Source of the DNA: an uncultured Alphaproteobacteria bacterium
Lineage (GTDB): Bacteria > Pseudomonadota > Alphaproteobacteria > Rhodobacterales > Rhodobacteraceae
Direction of reading: 5' to 3'
Assembly: GCA_902619165.1 (NCBI GenBank)
Contig: CACNDI010000003.1
Coordinates: 62,001-126,000, forward strand
Length of the DNA: 64,000 nt
Positions 52,383-62,960 of this stretch are shown here, piece after piece (position 1 is the stretch's first letter; every line of letters begins with the position of its first letter). Made by a program: the position numbers and the translations under genes. The notes beneath the pieces are model-generated. The model was not told where the DNA came from. It searched no databases and was given only the letters and a program-made list of their open reading frames with translations.

Positions 52383-52949
52383 TTAGGACGATCCTGCATA
52401 CGAGGATAATTTAGAGGGATCAATTCCTATAAGTAATAAGGCATCTGTCCACTTCGTTTGATAATCAATGCTGAAAATAAGGTTTTGAAATTTCTCTGAT
52501 ACAAACCAACTATCCCTCATAATTTCATCTTCTAATTGCCCCGGTGTCCAGCCAGAATAACCAAGTAAAAAAATTGCTTTTCTAGGCCCTTGTCCTTTCT
52601 GGATGTCATCTGTAATTTCTTTGGTTCCTGTAACAGAAATTTCTTCACAAACCTTAATGGTTTTTTTGTCTATAAAGTACTCAGGTGAATGGATTACAAA
52701 CATCGCATTTGATGCCAGAGGCCCCCCGATGCATACGTCTTCATTATTAAAGTATGGAATTTTTTTCTCATAGCCTATATTAGTCCATATCGCTTCCAAG
52801 CTAACATTTTTAAGAGGCTTATTCAAAATAAAACCCATCGTGCCATTAGCATCATGTTCACAAATAAGGATAATGCTCTTATCAAAAATACCATCCGATA
52901 TTTCCGGCGACGAAATCAACAATTTCCCTTTATAGTTTTCATTGATCAT
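52383..52949 (-). CDS. YqgE/AlgH family protein (UPF0301)
   Basis: KGKLLISSPEISDGIFDKSIILICEHDANGTMGFILNKPL...FLLGYSGWTPGQLEDEI. Confidence 0.95.
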   Translation of the reverse strand: MINENYKGKLLISSPEISDGIFDKSIILICEHDANGTMGFILNKPLKNVSLEAIWTNIGYEKKIPYFNNEDVCIGGPLASNAMFVIHSPEYFIDKKTIKVCEEISVTGTKEITDDIQKGQGPRKAIFLLGYSGWTPGQLEDEIMRDSWFVSEKFQNLIFSIDYQTKWTDALLLIGIDPSKLSSYAGSS

Positions 52950-53018
52950 TCTTAATTATAGATTGAAAAACAAAATATGCATAAAATTAATAGAGTTACC
53001 AATTAGAGGAACAAATCT

Positions 53019-53804
53019 TTGTTAAAAATAATCTTTGTTTTTACTGTTTTTTTCGTCAACTTAACCTTACTTAAACCAAGTTTTTCTCAGGCGAGTGTAG
53101 AGTACTATAATTTATCTAGAGATGGCTCAACCGAGGGTGCTATAAGCATAGCGTTTCCTGTGGGTTGGAGTACATATTGGAAGTTTCCGGGGCCGAATGG
53201 GTTCATGCCTAAGATAAGAGTTTTAAATGAAAAAAATGTAGAATCATTTTCTATTTCTTGGCCATATCCAAAAAAATTGGGGCCTAAAAGTTTTACGTAT
53301 CTTGGATACGATAATGACCTCTTGCTACCAATAGAATTACAAAAATTAGATGAACGAAAAAAGATATATTTACATTTAGACATCTCTTTTGGTATTTGCA
53401 AAAGCGTCTGTGTTGTTCAGAATAAAACCCTAGAGATAAGTGACGAAGGTGATCTTAATTATTTAGTTCTCGATAAGCTTCTAAAATCAGAAAACAGGAT
53501 TACGATGTTAACAAGTTTTGGCAGTTCTAACAAATGTATAATAAAGAAAAAGACGGATAAGGAATACCGAATTACCATTGAAAATAATTTTATGAGAGAT
53601 AATGCATCAGTGAGTAGCGCATTACTAGATTATGAGGGAAATTCGTGGATTATAGAAAAACAGTCATTCTCTCCGAAGAGTGGAAGAGTGGAGGCTTTAC
53701 TAAAATCAAAAGACCCTTCAAGGAAAAATAAAGATAAAGAGAATTTTTATATTTTATATTTAGATGATCAAATAGCTAAGAGAACTATTGGTTGTCCAGC
53801 TTAA
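53019..53804 (+). CDS. DsbD N-terminal-domain-like periplasmic protein (TTG start)
   Basis: Signal peptide; SIAFPVGWSTYWKFPGPNGFMPKI...YDNDLLLPIEL...LDISFGICKSVCVVQNKTLEI. Confidence 0.8.
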   Translation: MLKIIFVFTVFFVNLTLLKPSFSQASVEYYNLSRDGSTEGAISIAFPVGWSTYWKFPGPNGFMPKIRVLNEKNVESFSISWPYPKKLGPKSFTYLGYDNDLLLPIELQKLDERKKIYLHLDISFGICKSVCVVQNKTLEISDEGDLNYLVLDKLLKSENRITMLTSFGSSNKCIIKKKTDKEYRITIENNFMRDNASVSSALLDYEGNSWIIEKQSFSPKSGRVEALLKSKDPSRKNKDKENFYILYLDDQIAKRTIGCPA

Positions 53805-53811
53805 TGCTTTT

Positions 53812-56800
53812 TTATAATGTAGGCTTTCGGATTGAAAACACTTTATCTTGAATTTGTTTCATAAACGCAAACCAAATGTAAAACAATCCTAAGCATACGA
53901 AAGTGGTAAAAAAGATAACAAAGTAATCAAAGGGAAAAAGTAATTGGATAAAAATGAGACCCAATACTATTAAAAAGAAGGCTGAAACATAAATTAAGTT
54001 TTTCCACCCATTTTGCCTATTAAGCCTAGCTGAAAAAACAAATCTCCTAAATGACCTATAGTACCTATATAAATCGTGCTGTACTGCTATGAACACTGGT
54101 ACTATTATCAGCAAAATTAACATCCCAAAACCTAGCCCGAAAACTAAAGTGATTACAGTTGGCTTTAAAAACTGCGCATCTCTTGATTGTTCGAATAATA
54201 AGGGTGCTAATCCGAAAACTGTTGTAAGTGTTGTTAAAAGTATTGGTCTTAACCTATCGCATGTTGCTTTAATGATAGCTCCCGAATTGTCCATTTTTTT
54301 CTTATATTCATTATAAGTAGAGATAAGTACAATTGAGTCATTTATGATAATTCCTGTCATTCCAATTAATCCAATAATACTGAACATAGATAAAGCTATA
54401 CCGTAGACATAATGGCCCCATAGAGCCCCAATTAGCCCAAAAGGAATTATAAGCATAATAACCATTGGCCTGGACCAGCTCGCAAACACCCAAGCTAAAG
54501 TTAAATAAATGCCTAAAACGCATAAAAGAAAAGCGACAAGTGCATCGTCTAAAAACCTTCGTTCCTGTTCTGCTAAACCGGTTAAACTACTTATCACGCC
54601 AAACCCCTCTTCGATTGACGGCAAAATTTCGTTTTGTATTCTATCTTTTACTATTTCAGCTTGCTCTGCATCTTCCTCAGATAATTGTCCTGTAACGGTT
54701 ATTATCTTTTGCCCATCTTCCCTAGTTACTGATGAAAATCCATACTGTGCCTTGATTTCTACAATATCAGATAGACTTCCATAATGCCCTTTATTGCTTC
54801 TAACCTTCGCGTTTTGAATGAAATCACCATTTAAATTCTCTTCAGATAACTCTATTATTATTTTCCCAGTTTTATTCCCTTTCAAAAAGGTTAATGTCTC
54901 AATACCATTTAACCTATCTGATAACTGTCTACCGATACTGTCTATCGTAAAGCCTAGTTTCTTCCCACGATTAGTTAAAGTAATGATATATTCGGTCTTG
55001 TCGTACCCCTGCGAATCTTCAAGCGCAGAGATTTCCTGATAAGAAGAAAGAGAAGCTTTTAGCTGTTCTGCAGCTTTTTTTAAAGTTTCTGAGTCAGACG
55101 CCGCCAAGTTTATAGAAATACCGTCTCCGCCAGGACCAGATCCCCATCTCCTAAAACTTATGGTTTCTAAAAGGGGACTTTTGTTGACTTCATCCTGAAG
55201 CGCTGCAAGATAGGTAAAAGACGAATAAGGCCTTTGATCAGCGTCAATCAACTCTACAGTGAAAGAACCAAGTAAGTCTTTATTTTTATTTTCAGCACCT
55301 GAAATACCACGACCTTCGTTTCCACCAATTTGGCTTATTTGAAAAGTAATAGGATTTTTGCCATTTTCTTTTTCAAACCCCTCAGCTACTTTTTTATTTG
55401 CTCTTTCTAATTCTCGTATCATAGCTAAAGTATCCTTACGCTCGGCGCCAGAAACCATTGCAATATTAGCCGTTAAACGCCCTATTTCTGGTGGATTCCA
55501 AAACCTCCATTTTACATCACCGGAGACTAACAAACTTACTGAACCAAAAAGAAGTGAAAGCATAAAGACCAAGCTTAGGTATCTATATTGTAAATTGAGT
55601 TGTATAAAAGATTTAAAATATTTATTTTTAAAAATTTCAAATTTTTCATTAAATTTTAGACTTGGAACATTATACCACTTAATACCTTTGGCACTATTTT
55701 TTAGGCTGTGATACATGTGGTTTGGAAGAATGAGAAAGCACTCTACTAGGGATGCAACCAATACCAAAATAACTGTATAGGGAATATCGGCAATCAATGA
55801 TCCGAATCTGCCTCCTATAAGTACTAAGCCACTGAAAGCCAAAACAGTGGTTATGGTGGCAGTAAAAACTGGAAGTCCCATAAATGTAGCTGCGTTTTTT
55901 GCAGCGTTGTAAGGGTCTTCCTTTAGAGATGACGCGCGATAATCTGCATGTTCGGCTACCACAATTGCATCATCCACCACAATCCCCAAACAGATAATTA
56001 ACGCAAAAAGTGATATCATATTAATAGAAATACCTATTAGGTACATCAAGCCAAAGGAAGCAAAAAGTGCAACTGGAATTCCAATAGCCACCCAAAAAGC
56101 TGTTTCCGCATTCAGAAACAGAAAAAGAAAAAATAAGACCAAGATTAATCCAACTACTCCATTAGAAATCAATATATTTAATCTATTCTTAATTGCCTCC
56201 GTGCGTGTCCCTGACAATTCAATAGTTAGCGTTTCAGGCATGTTCAACTGAAATTTTTTTATTAAAGTTTCCACTTTATCCTGTATTTTTATGGCGTCTC
56301 CATCAGACCCCCTGTCAACTCTAGTAATTATCGCCGGATTTTTTCCTTTAAAGAATTCCACCGTTGGAAATTCATCGATGTTAATCGTGCTAATATCCCC
56401 AAGTTTTATGCTCTCACCATTTGAAGAAGTTTTGGCAGTAATTTCAGCCAGGTCTATTTGTTGTGTTTTATCGGAACCAGCCTTCAATCTGGCTAACCCA
56501 TCACTTGTTTCACCTGCCGGTCTACTTGAAGCACCCGAACTTACAGCATTCGATAATTCACGCAGAGTCAAGTTATTCTTAAGAAGGCTAATTTCTGGCA
56601 CCACTACTCGTACAATTGGTTCTATTTCTCCCCGAGTAGAAGTTTTGGCAATTCCTTCGTTATATAAAATTTGTAAAAATTCGTCTGAATATTTTTCTAA
56701 TTGTTCGACAGTAAAGGGACCAGAAAAAACAACGTTCGTTACTCGATCTCTCCATACTCGCCTCTTGACCTCAATATCGTCTAATTCATCAGGTAAGTTT

Positions 56801-57177
56801 TGGGCTTCTTCAATTGCAATCTTGACATCATCTAATGCCTTTTCCATATCCCAGTTAGAAACATAATCAATAGTTATTCTAGAGACCCCCTCATAGGAAC
56901 GCGATACAATTCGCTCTATTCCCTCCAATTCCAACAAACTAGGCTCGAGATAGCCTACAACTCCAGTATCTAGGTCTTCCGCACCTGCGCCTGGCCAATA
57001 TGCGCTAATATTTATTGTTTCAATAATCACATCAGGAAAAAATTGAGATCTCAGCTTATTTATTGAGAAAAAACCCAAAACCATAACTACAACTAAAACA
57101 AGATTAGCGATTGTGCTATGAGCAATAAAGTAACCAAAAAAAGATCCAAATAATGATGGGTCTTGGTCTCGATCCAT
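53812..57177 (-). CDS. Efflux RND transporter permease subunit
   Basis: 1121 aa, AcrB/MMPL fold signature; FALIICLGIVVDDAIVVAEHADY; GLIGMTGIIINDSIVLISTYNEY. Confidence 0.95.
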   Translation of the reverse strand: MDRDQDPSLFGSFFGYFIAHSTIANLVLVVVMVLGFFSINKLRSQFFPDVIIETINISAYWPGAGAEDLDTGVVGYLEPSLLELEGIERIVSRSYEGVSRITIDYVSNWDMEKALDDVKIAIEEAQNLPDELDDIEVKRRVWRDRVTNVVFSGPFTVEQLEKYSDEFLQILYNEGIAKTSTRGEIEPIVRVVVPEISLLKNNLTLRELSNAVSSGASSRPAGETSDGLARLKAGSDKTQQIDLAEITAKTSSNGESIKLGDISTINIDEFPTVEFFKGKNPAIITRVDRGSDGDAIKIQDKVETLIKKFQLNMPETLTIELSGTRTEAIKNRLNILISNGVVGLILVLFFLFLFLNAETAFWVAIGIPVALFASFGLMYLIGISINMISLFALIICLGIVVDDAIVVAEHADYRASSLKEDPYNAAKNAATFMGLPVFTATITTVLAFSGLVLIGGRFGSLIADIPYTVILVLVASLVECFLILPNHMYHSLKNSAKGIKWYNVPSLKFNEKFEIFKNKYFKSFIQLNLQYRYLSLVFMLSLLFGSVSLLVSGDVKWRFWNPPEIGRLTANIAMVSGAERKDTLAMIRELERANKKVAEGFEKENGKNPITFQISQIGGNEGRGISGAENKNKDLLGSFTVELIDADQRPYSSFTYLAALQDEVNKSPLLETISFRRWGSGPGGDGISINLAASDSETLKKAAEQLKASLSSYQEISALEDSQGYDKTEYIITLTNRGKKLGFTIDSIGRQLSDRLNGIETLTFLKGNKTGKIIIELSEENLNGDFIQNAKVRSNKGHYGSLSDIVEIKAQYGFSSVTREDGQKIITVTGQLSEEDAEQAEIVKDRIQNEILPSIEEGFGVISSLTGLAEQERRFLDDALVAFLLCVLGIYLTLAWVFASWSRPMVIMLIIPFGLIGALWGHYVYGIALSMFSIIGLIGMTGIIINDSIVLISTYNEYKKKMDNSGAIIKATCDRLRPILLTTLTTVFGLAPLLFEQSRDAQFLKPTVITLVFGLGFGMLILLIIVPVFIAVQHDLYRYYRSFRRFVFSARLNRQNGWKNLIYVSAFFLIVLGLIFIQLLFPFDYFVIFFTTFVCLGLFYIWFAFMKQIQDKVFSIRKPTL

Positions 57178-57182
57178 CTATT

Positions 57183-58649
57183 TTAACCTCCCATCCGTTT
57201 TCTTAACCTATCTACAACTTTTTTAGGAACAAGTTCCTGACTGAGCTGTTTAACAAGTCTGTTTTTCACATCTTTTGGGATCCACTTATTATTTTCAACA
57301 GCATTAATCAACTTATCTCTTTCTTCGTCAGTCAATTTTACAGTTTCGTTCTCCGCAGGCTTTACCCCCTCAGCAGCTTTAGAACTATCTATAATTTTTA
57401 CCTTTACACCAGCATCTAATTGAGGAGACCATTTAGTTACAAACTTTCTATCAAATGGAACATTTTTTACTAGGATATGGTTTTCTTGAAATCTAATAAC
57501 ATCGATATTTATTTTTTCTAATCTAAGATCATCATTAACCAGCAGGATAGTATTGTTTGACCCCAAAGACCCCAGTGGAAGCTTGGCTATGCCCTTTAGC
57601 TTCGGTTCAAATATCTTGACCTTTACAAAATCTCCTGGTTTCAAAAACAATCCATTCTGCGCTGAGATACTAGCGAATACCTGTCTTCCCGTATTACCCG
57701 TATTTACCTGACCACCTACTCTTTCTATAATTCCAGAGTAGACATTCTTTTTTCCTAGTCCTCCTGAAGAATACTCAACCTTTAGTTTGATAAAATTCCC
57801 TTCATTGTCGGTAATCCTGGGATATTGAATATCAGATAGAGGAAATACCACTTCTAAAGCTTTGGGATCGAGTATTTCACCTAGACGATCATTGGATGAA
57901 ATAAGGCGTCCTGTAACTGCATTCACTTGATCTAGCACTCCTGAAAATGGAGCAAAATATTTCGTATCCGCCAACTGCCTTTTTGCTAGCTCGTGAGCAA
58001 CCTTCTTTCGTTCTACAAGCACTTCAGCCTTAAAAATTTTATTCTTTGCTTGAACAAAAGAATTCCTCTTCATTATAAGAGATTTTTCTGAATTCATAAG
58101 AGCTAAGGATGACTGTTCAAATATAGTTTCTGATATAACTCCATTAGATTTTAGTTTCTGTTGCCTTTCAAATGAAGCCAATCGAATAGTTTTTTCCTTT
58201 TCTGCTGCCTCGAGATCTAATTTCGCAAGCTCAAAAAGTGTTTTGGCATTTACTAGATCGCTTTCAGCATCTCGTAGATCTGCTTTAGCTATTGCGAGGT
58301 TGTCCTTGTATTCTGTATCTTCAATAGAATACAAGAAATCTCCCTCAACCACTGTTGACCCATCTCTAAAGACCTTGGCTACTTCTGATATTTTTCCAAC
58401 AACTGGTGCTCTTATTTCCAAGGTACGCCAGCTTTTCACCTCTCCATAACTTTTTATGATTGGAGTCTCTTCCGATCTTTTTATTTTATCCGTAAAAACT
58501 GTATATTCTCTCTCCCCGCCTTTCCTTTTGCTTGAATATCTACGATCTTTTTCAGAGGAAGAGGTGAAAGAGGTCACTGTGTACCCAAAGAATAGAAGTA
58601 TTAGACCGAAAATTATAAAGAATATTGATGTTCTTTTAAAAAATTTCAT
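57183..58649 (-). CDS. Efflux RND transporter periplasmic adaptor (membrane fusion protein)
   Basis: IRAPVVGKISEVAKVFRDGSTVVEGDFLYSIED...YFAPFSGVLDQVNAVTGRLI; adjacent to the permease. Confidence 0.93.
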   Translation of the reverse strand: MKFFKRTSIFFIIFGLILLFFGYTVTSFTSSSEKDRRYSSKRKGGEREYTVFTDKIKRSEETPIIKSYGEVKSWRTLEIRAPVVGKISEVAKVFRDGSTVVEGDFLYSIEDTEYKDNLAIAKADLRDAESDLVNAKTLFELAKLDLEAAEKEKTIRLASFERQQKLKSNGVISETIFEQSSLALMNSEKSLIMKRNSFVQAKNKIFKAEVLVERKKVAHELAKRQLADTKYFAPFSGVLDQVNAVTGRLISSNDRLGEILDPKALEVVFPLSDIQYPRITDNEGNFIKLKVEYSSGGLGKKNVYSGIIERVGGQVNTGNTGRQVFASISAQNGLFLKPGDFVKVKIFEPKLKGIAKLPLGSLGSNNTILLVNDDLRLEKINIDVIRFQENHILVKNVPFDRKFVTKWSPQLDAGVKVKIIDSSKAAEGVKPAENETVKLTDEERDKLINAVENNKWIPKDVKNRLVKQLSQELVPKKVVDRLRKRMGG

Positions 58650-58762
58650 TTGCCCTAAAAATTTTCATAAACGTGTACCGTTGATATATTACTTTTAAAA
58701 AATTTACAAATTATCACTGTTTCTAATGTTATAAATGCAGCTTTTTGAGTTAGCACTTCCAC

Positions 58763-59311
58763 TTAACTTTCATCCACAGCGTCCTTTACCAAGCGCGGCA
58801 TTATCTCTACAAAGTTACAAGGTAAATGTCTATAATCAAATTGTGGTCTTAGCAAACTCTCCCATGCATCTCTACAAGCTGAAGGAGATCCTGGTAAAGC
58901 AAATAAATAGGTTCCATTCCTTACTCCTGCACATGCTCGACTTTGCAGTGCTGATGTACCTATTTTTTCCATTGAAATTAATGCAAACATTGATGGAAAC
59001 GCTGTTATCTCTTTTTCATACACTTGAGAGTGGGCTTCTACGGACACGTCTCTTTTGGTAAGACCGGTCCCACCGGTGCTAATTATTACATCAACATTGG
59101 AGCTCATACTCCATGCCTCTAAAACATTTTTTATTTCAACTAACTCATCTTTAACAATGCGCTTATGAATTACATTATGACCGGCATCTTCTACAGCATT
59201 GGATAAAAAATTGCCAGATTTGTCCGTTGTCTTTGTTCTTGTATCTGAAACGGTGAGAATTGCTATATTTATAGATTTAAATTCTCGAGACATATTATAA
59301 GAAGAGTTCAT
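58763..59311 (-). CDS. moaB: Molybdenum cofactor biosynthesis protein MoaB
   Basis: INIAILTVSDTRTKTTDKSGNFL...VDVIISTGGTGLTKRDVSVEA...LFALPGSPSACRDAWESLL. Confidence 0.95.
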   Translation of the reverse strand: MNSSYNMSREFKSINIAILTVSDTRTKTTDKSGNFLSNAVEDAGHNVIHKRIVKDELVEIKNVLEAWSMSSNVDVIISTGGTGLTKRDVSVEAHSQVYEKEITAFPSMFALISMEKIGTSALQSRACAGVRNGTYLFALPGSPSACRDAWESLLRPQFDYRHLPCNFVEIMPRLVKDAVDES

Positions 59312-60068
59312 TCTTTATCGTCCTTCTTTTTTGTTTCCATTCTTCCCAAACAGTTTTTTTTACTTCCGGAACACTCATCATATACTCGAGCTCAGGAATG
59401 GAAAAATACTGATTTTCTTTCATAGCTTCATCCTCATTTGCTCCCGGGCTTGGTGATATAAGAGAGATTGCTTTGTCACCAATTAGAATAGTCAAGGAAG
59501 GTTTTATTATGTGCTTTAACCTCCGCAAGAACATTAAATGAAAAGATTGAAGATTTTTGAATTCCATCGCCTTGTTTAAGGGAATTGGTAATATAGGAAC
59601 AAAAATATTTTGCACTTCTCTTTCGCTCTCACCCGATAAAATACTGAATATAATATTATTGATTAGATTCCTCTTTTTGCCATCAAGGAAAAGAGACTGA
59701 GCAAAATCGCTTCTATTAGGGGGTTCATGAATAATCAAGATATTTAGCTTATTTATCTGTTCTAGTTTATTATATCCCCAGAATTTCTTGATATTGAAGT
59801 TATCTATCAAAGAATCTCGCCAATATGCCTCCAATGAGCCAACACTCTCAATTGCATTCATATCTTTTTTGTAAACTTCATTTAAAAAGCTTTCTCTGAC
59901 TGGATCCCCATTTTCTTCACTTTTTTTTAATAAGAGACCATCTTGATAAGCCGAATCATTGATTTCCTTCTCTAGTTGAACATTGAAATAATTTTGTGGC
60001 TTGCGGGTTGCAACATCCTCAACACCCATTGAGTATAACCATAAAAGTTGTTCAAAATCACTTCTCAT
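59295..60068 (-). CDS. Divergent uracil-DNA-glycosylase-superfamily-like protein
   Basis: Weak: LNILIIHEPPNRSDFAQSLFLDGKKRNLINNIIFSIL...NIFVPILPIPLNKA...IKPSLTILIGDKAISLI resembles a UDG core. Context next to moaB. Confidence 0.5.
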   Translation of the reverse strand: MRSDFEQLLWLYSMGVEDVATRKPQNYFNVQLEKEINDSAYQDGLLLKKSEENGDPVRESFLNEVYKKDMNAIESVGSLEAYWRDSLIDNFNIKKFWGYNKLEQINKLNILIIHEPPNRSDFAQSLFLDGKKRNLINNIIFSILSGESEREVQNIFVPILPIPLNKAMEFKNLQSFHLMFLRRLKHIIKPSLTILIGDKAISLISPSPGANEDEAMKENQYFSIPELEYMMSVPEVKKTVWEEWKQKRRTIKNELFL

Positions 60069-60144
60069 TTAGCTTTGCAATTTTATCATTGTTTTAGAAA
60101 TTTTATCTGGTACTTAAATCTTTATCTAATCATTTTATTGTTAG

Positions 60145-61077
60145 GTGGAAAGATTTTTGCAGACAAAGCATTTAATTCAAATAGATGATCTAAGCAGAAG
60201 TGACATAGAAGAGATCTTTGCTCTCGCTGAATATTACCTTCAAAAAAATAAGAATAAAGTTGAGCAAAAACATCATCTACAATCTTTTACTCAAATTAAT
60301 GTTTTTTTTGAAAACTCAACTAGGACGCTAGCGAGCTTTGAATTAGCTGGAAAAAAATTGGGTGGTATAGTTCAAGACATAAGAATTGCAACTAGTTCTA
60401 TACAAAAGGGAGAGACACTCATCGATACTGCTTTAACTTTGAATGCGATGAGACCCGATTTGCTCATTGTAAGGCATTCTTCTTCAGGTGCTGTGAATCT
60501 CTTGTCAGAAAAAGTTAATTGCTCGGTTCTGAATGCTGGAGATGGCAGTCACGAGCACCCAACACAGGCACTGCTAGATTTTTTGACTATAAAGCACAGA
60601 AAGAAAAAAAAAGAAGGATTAATAATTGCTATTTGCGGAGATATAAGCCATAGCCGCGTAGCCCGATCAAATATAGCCCTATTATGTAAATTTAATAACC
60701 AAGTGCGACTTATCGGTCCTAGCAACCTGTTACCAAACTCATTTAAGGATATGGGTCTAGAGATATATAACCGTATGGAAGATGGTGTTAGGAATGCTGA
60801 CGTAATAATGATGCTTAGATTGCAAAAAGAACGAATGAAGGGTGGTTTTATTCCTTCAAGGCGCGAGTATTTCAATCGCTTTGGTCTTGATAATCAGAAA
60901 CTTTTTCTAGCAAAAAGTGATGCAATAGTTATGCATCCTGGTCCTATGAACAGAGGAGTGGAAATTGATGGAATTATTGCTGACGATCTAAATAGAAGCG
61001 TTATCCAAGAACAGGTAGAAATTGGTGTTGCCTTGAGAATGGCCGTTCTTCACCTATTAGTGGATAGGAAAAATTAA
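60145..61077 (+). CDS. pyrB: Aspartate carbamoyltransferase catalytic subunit (GTG start)
   Basis: [21 protein letters not shown]...[21 protein letters not shown]...[13 protein letters not shown]. Confidence 0.97.
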   Translation: MERFLQTKHLIQIDDLSRSDIEEIFALAEYYLQKNKNKVEQKHHLQSFTQINVFFENSTRTLASFELAGKKLGGIVQDIRIATSSIQKGETLIDTALTLNAMRPDLLIVRHSSSGAVNLLSEKVNCSVLNAGDGSHEHPTQALLDFLTIKHRKKKKEGLIIAICGDISHSRVARSNIALLCKFNNQVRLIGPSNLLPNSFKDMGLEIYNRMEDGVRNADVIMMLRLQKERMKGGFIPSRREYFNRFGLDNQKLFLAKSDAIVMHPGPMNRGVEIDGIIADDLNRSVIQEQVEIGVALRMAVLHLLVDRKN

Positions 61078-61078
61078 T

Positions 61079-62362
61079 ATGGAAAAGCAAATTACATTTA
61101 TAAATGCAAGATTAATCGATCCTAAAGTAGAAATAGAAACAGCAGGGACTTTAACAATAAATGGTGGTTTAATAGACAAGAAAGATGATGGAATTAAAGG
61201 TAAGGTAATTGATTGCAAAGGAATGTGTTTAGCACCTGGTATCGTAGATATTGGGGTTAAGGTATGCGAGCCTGGCGAGAAACATAAGGAAAGCTTCAGA
61301 TCTGCTAGCAGTGCTGCTGCCGCTGGAGGTGTCACTAGTTTAGTAACCCGTCCAGATACAAAGCCTTCAATAGATAATCCAGAACTACTAGAATTTTTTA
61401 AAAATAGAGGTAAAGAAGCTAGTAAGGTTAGAATATTTCCTACTGCATCTTTAACAAAAAGAAATAATGGGAAAAAGATGACAGAAATTGGCTTCCTTCA
61501 TGATGGCGGTGCTGTTGCATTTACTGATGGCTTTAACCCGATCCCCAATACTAAAATTTTTCACCAAATTTTGAAATATGCCTCTGATTTTAACACCCTT
61601 ATCATAGGACATCCTCAAGACTATTTTTTAACAAAAAATACCTCAGCTACGAACGGAGTTTTTGCATCAATTAAAGGACTTTCATCCAGCCCTGATTTTG
61701 CAGAAAAGATTGGAATAGAACGCGATACAGCGCTGATCAGTAATTTAAACATCCGTTATCACGCAGACCAAGTTACAACAAAAATCGGCTTAGATGTGCT
61801 AAGAGATATAAAAGCGACAAACAACCGTATAACGGCTGGAACTTCTATTCACCATCTTTTATTCAATGAACTTGATATAGGAAACTATAGAACATTTTTT
61901 AAATTAAAACCACCGTTAAGAAGTAACGCTGACAGAGAGGCTTTGACGGAAGCAATACGAGAAGGACTGATTGATAATATTTGCTCCATGCATACACCTC
62001 AGGATGAGGAAAGCAAAAGGCTCCCTTTTGAGGAGGCCGCGCCGGGTGCTGTAGGTCTTGAAACAATATTACCTGCATCTCTTTCGTTATATCACAATAA
62101 GATATTAAGTCTTAATCAGCTTTTTCGATTATTAGCTTTAAACCCGGCAAATATCATTAAGAAGAGTTTGGGGTGTCTAGACGAAGGTCAGCCAGCGGAC
62201 ATTATTATTTTTGACCCAGATAAACCTGTGAAAATAGATCGATTCCGGTTTCAGTCAAAATCGCAAAATACTCCTTTTGATGGCTTTAATTTACAAGGTG
62301 AAAACTTGTTAACAATGGTTGAGGGCGAAATTATTTTTAAAAAAAATTCGTTTGAAGTATGA
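61079..62362 (+). CDS. pyrC: Dihydroorotase-like protein
   Basis: CLAPGIVDIGVKVCEPGEKHKESFRSASSAAAAGGVTSLVTRPDTKPSIDNPE...KPPLRSNADREAL. Confidence 0.93.
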   Translation: MEKQITFINARLIDPKVEIETAGTLTINGGLIDKKDDGIKGKVIDCKGMCLAPGIVDIGVKVCEPGEKHKESFRSASSAAAAGGVTSLVTRPDTKPSIDNPELLEFFKNRGKEASKVRIFPTASLTKRNNGKKMTEIGFLHDGGAVAFTDGFNPIPNTKIFHQILKYASDFNTLIIGHPQDYFLTKNTSATNGVFASIKGLSSSPDFAEKIGIERDTALISNLNIRYHADQVTTKIGLDVLRDIKATNNRITAGTSIHHLLFNELDIGNYRTFFKLKPPLRSNADREALTEAIREGLIDNICSMHTPQDEESKRLPFEEAAPGAVGLETILPASLSLYHNKILSLNQLFRLLALNPANIIKKSLGCLDEGQPADIIIFDPDKPVKIDRFRFQSKSQNTPFDGFNLQGENLLTMVEGEIIFKKNSFEV

Positions 62363-62369
62363 TATTGAA

Positions 62370-62960
62370 ATGTCGGCTTTTGTCATTATTTTTGTAACTT
62401 ATCTCATAGGATCAATACCATTTGGTTTGGTTGGAAAGTTTTTTTTTAAAATTCAAGATCCCCGAACATTTGGTTCAAAAAATATCGGTGCTACTAACAT
62501 TCTCCGGAGTGGAAACAAAAAAGCAGCAGCTTTTACGCTTTTCTTTGATATGTTTAAAGGGTTCTTTGGGGTCTTAATTGCATCATACATCGAAACAGAT
62601 CTAATCTACCTAGCTATACTGGCAGTAGTTTTTGGACATATTTTTCCTATTTATTTACTATTTAAAGGTGGAAAAGGGGTAGCAACCTTTTTGGGAGCAC
62701 TATTATCTTACAGCTCAATCGTTGGTGGCTTGACTTTATTGACATGGATAACGGTATTTTATTTAACAAGAAAGTCTTCAGTTGCAGGAATAAGCGCTAT
62801 AGTTTTATCGAACTTTTTTCTATTATTATTTTATGATAATTTACCTGTAAACTTATCAGCACTTGTTTTAACTACATTTATTTTATTCAAACACTCAGAA
62901 AATATTAAGCGTCTTTTAAAGAAAGAGGAACTTAGTTTCGAAGGCCGTGATAAAAATTAA
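62370..62960 (+). CDS. plsY: Glycerol-3-phosphate acyltransferase PlsY
   Basis: YLIGSIPFGLVGKFFFKIQDPRTFGSKNIGATNILRSGNKKAAAFTLFFDMFKG...FKGGKGVATFLGALL. The conserved start is the ATG at 62370. Confidence 0.96.
   Translation: MSAFVIIFVTYLIGSIPFGLVGKFFFKIQDPRTFGSKNIGATNILRSGNKKAAAFTLFFDMFKGFFGVLIASYIETDLIYLAILAVVFGHIFPIYLLFKGGKGVATFLGALLSYSSIVGGLTLLTWITVFYLTRKSSVAGISAIVLSNFFLLLFYDNLPVNLSALVLTTFILFKHSENIKRLLKKEELSFEGRDKN

Noticed and set aside
56291-56866. 191-aa plus-strand ORF inside the RND permease gene
   Set aside because: Antisense shadow of a well-supported conserved gene; the translation has no recognisable domain and follows the reverse-frame codon bias.
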